A DNA stretch of 64,000 nucleotides from Streptomyces sp. NBC_01241 (GTDB lineage: Bacteria > Actinomycetota > Actinomycetes > Streptomycetales > Streptomycetaceae): assembly GCF_041435435.1 (NCBI RefSeq), contig NZ_CP108494.1, positions 6,420,501 through 6,484,500 of the forward strand. Direction: 5' to 3'. The notes beneath the pieces are model-generated. The model was not told where the DNA came from. It ran no database searches and saw only the letters and a list, made by a program, of their open reading frames with translations. Each line of letters begins with the position of its first letter. The first letter of the stretch is position 1. Position numbers and translations under genes: made by a program. Of this stretch, positions 59,508-64,000 are shown piece after piece.

Positions 59508-60830
59508 TCAGTCGCCCAGCACCCGGCGCAGATAGTCGTTGCCGAAAAGCCGGTCCGGGTCGAGCCGGTCGCGTACGGCGGTGAACTCGCCGAACCGCGG
59601 GTACACCCCGGCGAGGTACTCGGCGTCGCGGGTGTTGACCTTGCCCCAGTGCGGGCGGCCCGCGTGGGCGGTCATGATCCGTTCGACGGCCGTGAAGTAA
59701 GCCTGGTACGGCGTGCCCTTGTACAGATGGACGGCGATGTACGCGCTCTCCCGGCCCGAGGCCGTGGAGAGCGCGATGTCGTCCGCGGGGGCGGTACGCA
59801 CCTCCACCGGGAAGCTGATCCGCAGCGGTGAACGCTCCACCATCGCCTTGACCTCGCGCAGCGCCTCCACAGCGGCCTCGCGCGGCAGCGCGTACTCCAT
59901 CTCCACGAAACGGACCCGGCGCGGGCTCGTGAAGACCTTGTACGGGATGTCGGTGTACGTACGGGCGGACAGGGCGCGACTGGAGAGCTTGGCGATCGAC
60001 GGAATGGTGGCGGGGACCGCCCGGCCCAGCGAACACGCCACCTGGAAGATCCCGTTGGAGAGGAGCTCGTCCTCGATCCAGCCGCTGACCTTCCCGGGCG
60101 GAGCGGCGGGGCCCGCGCTGCGGTTGTTGCGCTTGGTGTTGCAGTTGCCGGTGTGCGGGAACCAGTAGAACTCGAAGTGCTCGTTGTCGGCGACCAACTC
60201 GTCGAAGCCGGCCGTGACCCGGTCGAAGCTCATCGGTTCCTCACGGGCCGTCAGCAGGAAGACCGGTTCCACGGCGAAGGTGATCGCCGTGACGACACCC
60301 AGGGCGCCGAGCCCGATCCTCGCGACGGCGAAGATGTCGGCGTTCTCCTTGTCCGAACAGGTCAGCACCGTGCCGTCGGCCGTGACCAGTTCGAGGGCGC
60401 GGATCTGCGCGGATATGGACGCCGAGTCACGGCCGGTGCCGTGGGTGCCGGTCGAGGTGGCTCCGGCGACCGTCTGCTCCATGATGTCGCCCATGTTGGT
60501 GAGCGACAGGCCCTCCCGTGCCAGGGCGGTGTTCAGCCGCTTCAGCGGAGTACCGGCCTCGACGGTCACGGTCATCGCCTCGCGGTCGATCTCCCGGATG
60601 CCGGTGAGGAGATCGGGGCGGACCAGCACGCCGTCGGTGGCCGCCGTCGCGGTGAAGGAGTGTCCGGTGCCGACCGGCTTCACCCGCAGGCCGTCCTCGG
60701 ACGCCCGGCGCAGTACTTCGGCGAGCTCCGCCACGGAGGCGGGGGACACGGACCGTACCGGGCGGGAGCTGACATTCCCCGCCCAGTTACGCCACGCGTT
60801 CGTCGTCGTCCGTGCGTCGGTGTCGGTCAT
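59508..60830 (-). CDS. FAD-dependent D-arabinono-1,4-lactone oxidase / alditol oxidase family protein
   Basis: 440 residues. FAD domain of the vanillyl-alcohol oxidase superfamily: VKPVGTGHSFTATAATDGVLV, in which the His is the usual site of covalent flavin attachment, MTVTVEAGTPLKRLNTALAREGLSLTNMGDIMEQTVAGATSTGTHGTG, and ARIGLGALGVVTAITF. The C-terminal ALO domain ends AGRPHWGKVNTRDAEYLAGVYPRFGEFTAVRDRLDPDRLFGNDYLRRVLG. It oxidises a sugar lactone or alditol with oxygen. It overlaps the end of the MFS gene by 44 bases, so the pair is cotranscribed. Confidence 0.9.
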   Translation of the reverse strand: MTDTDARTTTNAWRNWAGNVSSRPVRSVSPASVAELAEVLRRASEDGLRVKPVGTGHSFTATAATDGVLVRPDLLTGIREIDREAMTVTVEAGTPLKRLNTALAREGLSLTNMGDIMEQTVAGATSTGTHGTGRDSASISAQIRALELVTADGTVLTCSDKENADIFAVARIGLGALGVVTAITFAVEPVFLLTAREEPMSFDRVTAGFDELVADNEHFEFYWFPHTGNCNTKRNNRSAGPAAPPGKVSGWIEDELLSNGIFQVACSLGRAVPATIPSIAKLSSRALSARTYTDIPYKVFTSPRRVRFVEMEYALPREAAVEALREVKAMVERSPLRISFPVEVRTAPADDIALSTASGRESAYIAVHLYKGTPYQAYFTAVERIMTAHAGRPHWGKVNTRDAEYLAGVYPRFGEFTAVRDRLDPDRLFGNDYLRRVLGD

Positions 60831-62034
60831 CTTCCGCGTGCCCTTCCGTAGGAACCGGCCCGCTGAGCCGGCGATACCCCAGGAACGCCACCGCGGCCGC
60901 GAGCGCTCCCGCCACGGCGGGCACTGCGTACCCCGCCTCGGCTCCCGAGGCGTCGACCACCCAGCCGGCGGCCGAGGAGCCGAGCGCCACACCGACGGCG
61001 AGCCCGGTGCTGGTCCAGGTCATGCCCTCGGTCAGTTTCGTGCGCGGTACGTGCTGCTCGACGAGGGCCATGGTGGTGACCATCGTCGGTGCGATGGCGA
61101 GGCCCGCGACAAAGAGCGCCACGGCCAGAAACGGGAGGCTCCCGGCCAGTTGGAGGGGGATCATACTCACGGCCATCGCGCACACGCCCACCAGCCACCG
61201 GGTGGACGCCTTCCCCTTGAGGCGCAGCAGGCCGAAGACGGCGCCGGCCAGGCAGGAGCCCAGCGCGTACACGGCCAGCACGAGGCTCGCCGCGGCCTTG
61301 TGGCCCTGTTCCTCGGCGAACGCCACCGTCACCACGTCGACCGCCCCGAAGATCGCACCGGTCGCCACGAACGTCACCACGAGCACCTGGAGGCCCCGGG
61401 CGCGCAGCGCGGTGCCGCCGGTGTGCTGCTCGCGCGGATGCGGCACCGGCTCGGTGGCGCGCTGCGCGGTCAGCCAGAAGACGCCGACCAGCAGGAACCC
61501 GGCCGCGATGAGCGGCCCCGCCTCGGGGAACCAGGCGGTGGACAGACCGATCGAAATGATCGGACCGAAGATGAAGCACACCTCGTCGACGATCGACTCC
61601 CACGAGTACGCGGTGTGCAGCTGCTGCGGCGAACCCCGGTAGATCTCGGCCCAGCGCGCCCGGATCATCGAACCCACGCTGGGGACGCAGCCCGCGCCCG
61701 CCGCGAAGACGAAGAGTGACCAGTCCGGCAGCCGCTGCTGCGCGCAGATCAGCAGACCGGCCACCGCCGCCAGCGCGACGAAGGTGGCGGGACGCAGGAC
61801 GCGGCGCTGGCCGTGCCGGTCGACGAGCCGGGAGATCTGCGGCCCGATCACCGCCGCCGACATCGCCAGCGTCGCGGAGAGCGCGCCGGCGAGCCCGTAA
61901 CGGCCGGTGAGCTGCGAAACCATGGTCACCACGCCGATGCCCATCATGGACAGCGGCATCCGGCCGAGGAATCCGGCCGCCGAGAACCCCTTGGTGCCGG
62001 GGGCGGCGAAAATCGCGCGGTAGGGACTGGGCAA
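60787..62034 (-). CDS. Major facilitator superfamily transporter
   Basis: 415 residues, twelve predicted membrane segments. The loop between segments 2 and 3 has the family's motif A in degenerate form (VDRHGQRRVLRPATFV), and the central loop after segment 6 is long and charged (QRATEPVPHPREQHTGG). The order and the alternating small residues fit drug:H+ antiporter-like members. Substrate unknown. The C-terminus runs 44 bases into the flavin oxidase gene. Divergent from the ferrochelatase gene. Confidence 0.9.
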   Translation of the reverse strand: MPSPYRAIFAAPGTKGFSAAGFLGRMPLSMMGIGVVTMVSQLTGRYGLAGALSATLAMSAAVIGPQISRLVDRHGQRRVLRPATFVALAAVAGLLICAQQRLPDWSLFVFAAGAGCVPSVGSMIRARWAEIYRGSPQQLHTAYSWESIVDEVCFIFGPIISIGLSTAWFPEAGPLIAAGFLLVGVFWLTAQRATEPVPHPREQHTGGTALRARGLQVLVVTFVATGAIFGAVDVVTVAFAEEQGHKAAASLVLAVYALGSCLAGAVFGLLRLKGKASTRWLVGVCAMAVSMIPLQLAGSLPFLAVALFVAGLAIAPTMVTTMALVEQHVPRTKLTEGMTWTSTGLAVGVALGSSAAGWVVDASGAEAGYAVPAVAGALAAAVAFLGYRRLSGPVPTEGHAEDDRHRRTDDDERVA

Positions 62035-62187
62035 GTAAGGCTCCGGAACAGCGCGATCGCACGCGCCTGTAATGCGTGAATGTGGCCGGTACAGCTTACG
62101 GTCGGGGTGGTCGGTCCGACACGGGGGTCGGCCGGGGGACCGACGTCGGTGGGAGCGCTGTCCGAGGCGAGTGGCAGGATCGCTGTC

Positions 62188-63315
62188 ATGTCCGATCTGC
62201 GCGACCCCGCTCCCTACGACGCCCTGCTGCTACTTTCCTTCGGCGGCCCCGAAGGCCCGGACGACGTGGTCCCGTTCCTGGCGAACGTGACCCGTGGCCG
62301 CGGCATCCCCGAGGAGCGGCTGAAGGAGGTCGGCGAGCACTACTTCCTGTTCGGCGGCGTCAGCCCGATCAACGCCCAGAACAGAGCCCTGCTGGACGCC
62401 CTGCGCAAGGACTTCGCGGAGCACGGACTCGACCTGCCGGTGTACTGGGGCAACCGCAACTGGGCGCCGTACCTCACCGACACCCTGCGCGAGATGATCA
62501 AGGACGGGCGCCGCCGCGTCGCGGTCCTCGCCACCAGCGCCTACGCCTCGTACTCGGGCTGTCGGCAGTACCGCGAGAACCTCGCCGAGTCACTGGCCGC
62601 GCTGCAGGCCGAGGGCCTGCCCGTGCCCCGGGTCGACAAGCTCCGGCACTACTTCAACCATCCCGGTTTCGTACGGCCCATGGTGGACGGTGTCCTCGCC
62701 TCCCTGGCCGATCTCCCCGAGGACGTACGGGCCGCAGCGCACCTCGCGTTCACCACGCACTCCATCCCCACCTCCGCCGCCGACACCTCCGGCCCCGTCG
62801 CGGAGCACGGCGACGGCGGCGCCTATGTCGCCGAGCACCTGGACGTCGCCCGCCTGATCGTCGACGCGGTGCGCGAGGAGACCGGAGTCGAGCACCCCTG
62901 GCAGCTCGTCTACCAGTCGCGCAGCGGCGCCCCGCACATCCCGTGGCTGGAGCCCGACATCTGCGACCACCTGGAGACGCTGCACGGAGACGGCGTGCCC
63001 GCGGTGGTGATGGCCCCCATCGGTTTCGTCTCGGACCACATGGAAGTGCTGTACGACCTCGACACGGAGGCCACCGCGAAGGCCGCCGAGCTCGGGCTTC
63101 CGGTGCGCAGGTCCGCGACCGTGGGCGCCGATCCGCGGTTCGCCGCGGCCGTGCGCGACCTGGTCCTGGAGCGTGCCGCCACCGAACAGGGGCGTGGTGC
63201 CCAGCGGTGCGCGCTGGGGGCGCTCGGCCCGAGCCATGACCTCTGCCCGGTCGGCTGCTGCCCGGCCCGGGTCCTCAAGCCCGCGGCCGCGGGCGCCGAC
63301 AGCCCGTACGCGTAG
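62188..63315 (+). CDS. hemH: Coproporphyrin III ferrochelatase with [2Fe-2S] ligands
   Basis: 375 residues. Inserts ferrous iron into coproporphyrin III, the actinobacterial route to heme (also called cpfC). Visible: LLLSFGGPEGPDDVVPFL, YFLFGGVSPINAQNR, VYWGNRNWAPYLTDTL, SAYASYSGCRQYREN, the catalytic His in THSIPTSAAD, and VYQSRSGAPHIPWLEPDI with PIGFVSDHMEVLYDLD. Four Cys (SGC, then CALG and LCPVGCC near the C-terminus) match the iron-sulfur ligands of the Mycobacterium enzyme. Start ATG 62188 is set by homology. It is followed by the inositol phosphatase gene after 33 bases. Confidence 0.95.
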   Translation: MSDLRDPAPYDALLLLSFGGPEGPDDVVPFLANVTRGRGIPEERLKEVGEHYFLFGGVSPINAQNRALLDALRKDFAEHGLDLPVYWGNRNWAPYLTDTLREMIKDGRRRVAVLATSAYASYSGCRQYRENLAESLAALQAEGLPVPRVDKLRHYFNHPGFVRPMVDGVLASLADLPEDVRAAAHLAFTTHSIPTSAADTSGPVAEHGDGGAYVAEHLDVARLIVDAVREETGVEHPWQLVYQSRSGAPHIPWLEPDICDHLETLHGDGVPAVVMAPIGFVSDHMEVLYDLDTEATAKAAELGLPVRRSATVGADPRFAAAVRDLVLERAATEQGRGAQRCALGALGPSHDLCPVGCCPARVLKPAAAGADSPYA

Positions 63316-63348
63316 CCCCTGCCGTATGCCTGGAGACTCTGGAGCGCT

Positions 63349-64000
63349 GTGACCGACCCGAACCTGTCCGAACTGCTCGACCTCGCCCTGGAGGCCGCCC
63401 GCCGCGCCGGTGCGCTGCTGCGCGACGGCCGCCCCGCCGACCTGGGGGTGGCCGCGACCAAGTCCAGCCCCATCGACGTCGTCACCGAGATGGACATCGC
63501 CGCCGAGAAGCTGATCACCGGCTTCCTGACCGAGCGCCGTCCCCAGGACGGCTTCCTCGGCGAGGAGGGGGCCAGCGCGGAGGGCAGCAGCGGTGTCCGC
63601 TGGGTCATCGACCCGCTCGACGGCACCGTGAACTACCTGTACGGACTGCCCACGTGGGCCGTCTCCATCGCCGCCGAACGGGACGGCGAGCGGGTCGTGG
63701 GCGTCGTGGAGGCCCCGATGCGCCGTGAGACGTACCAGGCGGTGCTCGGCGGCGGTGCCCACGCGAGGGGCGGCGTGTACGGCGAGGGCACCGCGCTGCG
63801 CTGCCGGTCCGCGCCGCCGCTCGACCAGGCGCTCGTCTCGACCGGCTTCAACTACGTCGGTCACGTCCGTGCGCACCAGGCGGACGTCGCCCAGCAGCTC
63901 ATTCCGCGGCTGCGGGACATCCGGCGCAGCGGTTCCGCCGCGGTGGACCTCTGCGATGTGGCCGCGGGGCGCCTCGACGGCTACTACGAGCGCGGGCTCC
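63349..64000 (+). CDS. Inositol monophosphatase family protein, 3' cut by window edge
   Basis: 217 residues visible from GTG 63349 with TGGAG upstream. The metal and substrate motifs are complete: the Glu-Glu of FLGEEGAS (motif 1), WVIDPLDGTVNYLYGLPTWAVSIA (motif 2) and GSAAVDLCDVAAGRLDGYYE (motif 3). It removes phosphate from inositol-1-phosphate or a related sugar phosphate with Mg2+. The frame is open to the last base, so the end is outside the window. Confidence 0.93.
   Translation, partial: MTDPNLSELLDLALEAARRAGALLRDGRPADLGVAATKSSPIDVVTEMDIAAEKLITGFLTERRPQDGFLGEEGASAEGSSGVRWVIDPLDGTVNYLYGLPTWAVSIAAERDGERVVGVVEAPMRRETYQAVLGGGAHARGGVYGEGTALRCRSAPPLDQALVSTGFNYVGHVRAHQADVAQQLIPRLRDIRRSGSAAVDLCDVAAGRLDGYYERGL

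Noticed and set aside
1..64000. CRISPR arrays, prophage, integrative element, tRNA/rRNA genes and biosynthetic clusters
   Set aside because: No regularly spaced repeats, integrase, phage structural genes, RNA gene cores or polyketide/peptide synthetase domains were seen on either strand.

Overview
The window is a 64 kb piece of high-GC actinobacterial chromosome, almost certainly Streptomyces. The evidence is the codon bias, the many GTG and TTG starts, and diagnostic genes: hrdB, whiH, sepH, the class II reductase nrdJ, parE and parC well apart, and HPr. Gene order matches, from memory, the conserved core between nrdJ and hemH of Streptomyces coelicolor (roughly SCO5805 to SCO5860). No biosynthetic cluster, phage, CRISPR array, rRNA or tRNA was seen.

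Layout. 1-2630: the 3' part of nrdJ and its terminator. 2631-10278: an accessory patch with a GNAT, a TerD protein, a DUF1152 gene broken by two frameshifts, a DUF4937 protein, a TetR regulator, and an ABC-F gene wrecked by two frameshifts and an IS701-family element (1445 bp, CTAG target duplication). 10304-18699: a phosphatase, an ADP-ribosylglycohydrolase, a DUF4153/DUF4173 membrane protein, RNase HII, two unrecognised proteins and a RecQ-like helicase ending in a phosphoribosyltransferase domain. 18746-18775: a perfect palindrome made of two head-to-head DnaA boxes, between the helicase and a DUF4192 gene. 20617-27163: an NrtR-like Nudix protein, a fused ABC exporter, whiH behind a sigma-WhiG-type promoter, hrdB with a strong terminator, and a secreted trypsin. 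27265-34697: DUF7455, parE, a NarL-type two-component pair, and a DUF485/ActP-like symporter module. 34749-36095: the ruins of a CitA/CitB-type two-component system. 36101-39857: divergent citrate synthases (one with a DNA-binding domain) sharing an AT-rich inverted-repeat control region, then a CobW GTPase. 39911-48166: parC, a pair of M16 peptidase genes, a c-di-AMP riboswitch with an M23 endopeptidase, a GntR regulator and HPr. 48340-64000: a GNAT/acyl-CoA synthetase fusion, DUF5998, a phosphodiesterase, thymidine kinase, a PaaX regulator, a VOC protein, a sulfurtransferase, sepH, a membrane protein, a flavin oxidase, an MFS transporter, coproporphyrin ferrochelatase and the start of an inositol monophosphatase gene.

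How the genes fit together. Much of the window is housekeeping: dNTP supply (nrdJ, tdk), topoisomerase IV (parE/parC), vegetative sigma factor, central metabolism, heme and sulfur handling. It also carries developmental genes (whiH, sepH) and a cell-wall hydrolase under second-messenger control. Gene decay is confined to four accessory loci (DUF1152, ABC-F, histidine kinase, response regulator) and the IS transposase, while essential genes read through cleanly. I found no convincing wholly new multi-gene system. The strongest leads are the DnaA-box palindrome, the helicase-phosphoribosyltransferase fusion beside it, and the operator array between the citrate synthases.
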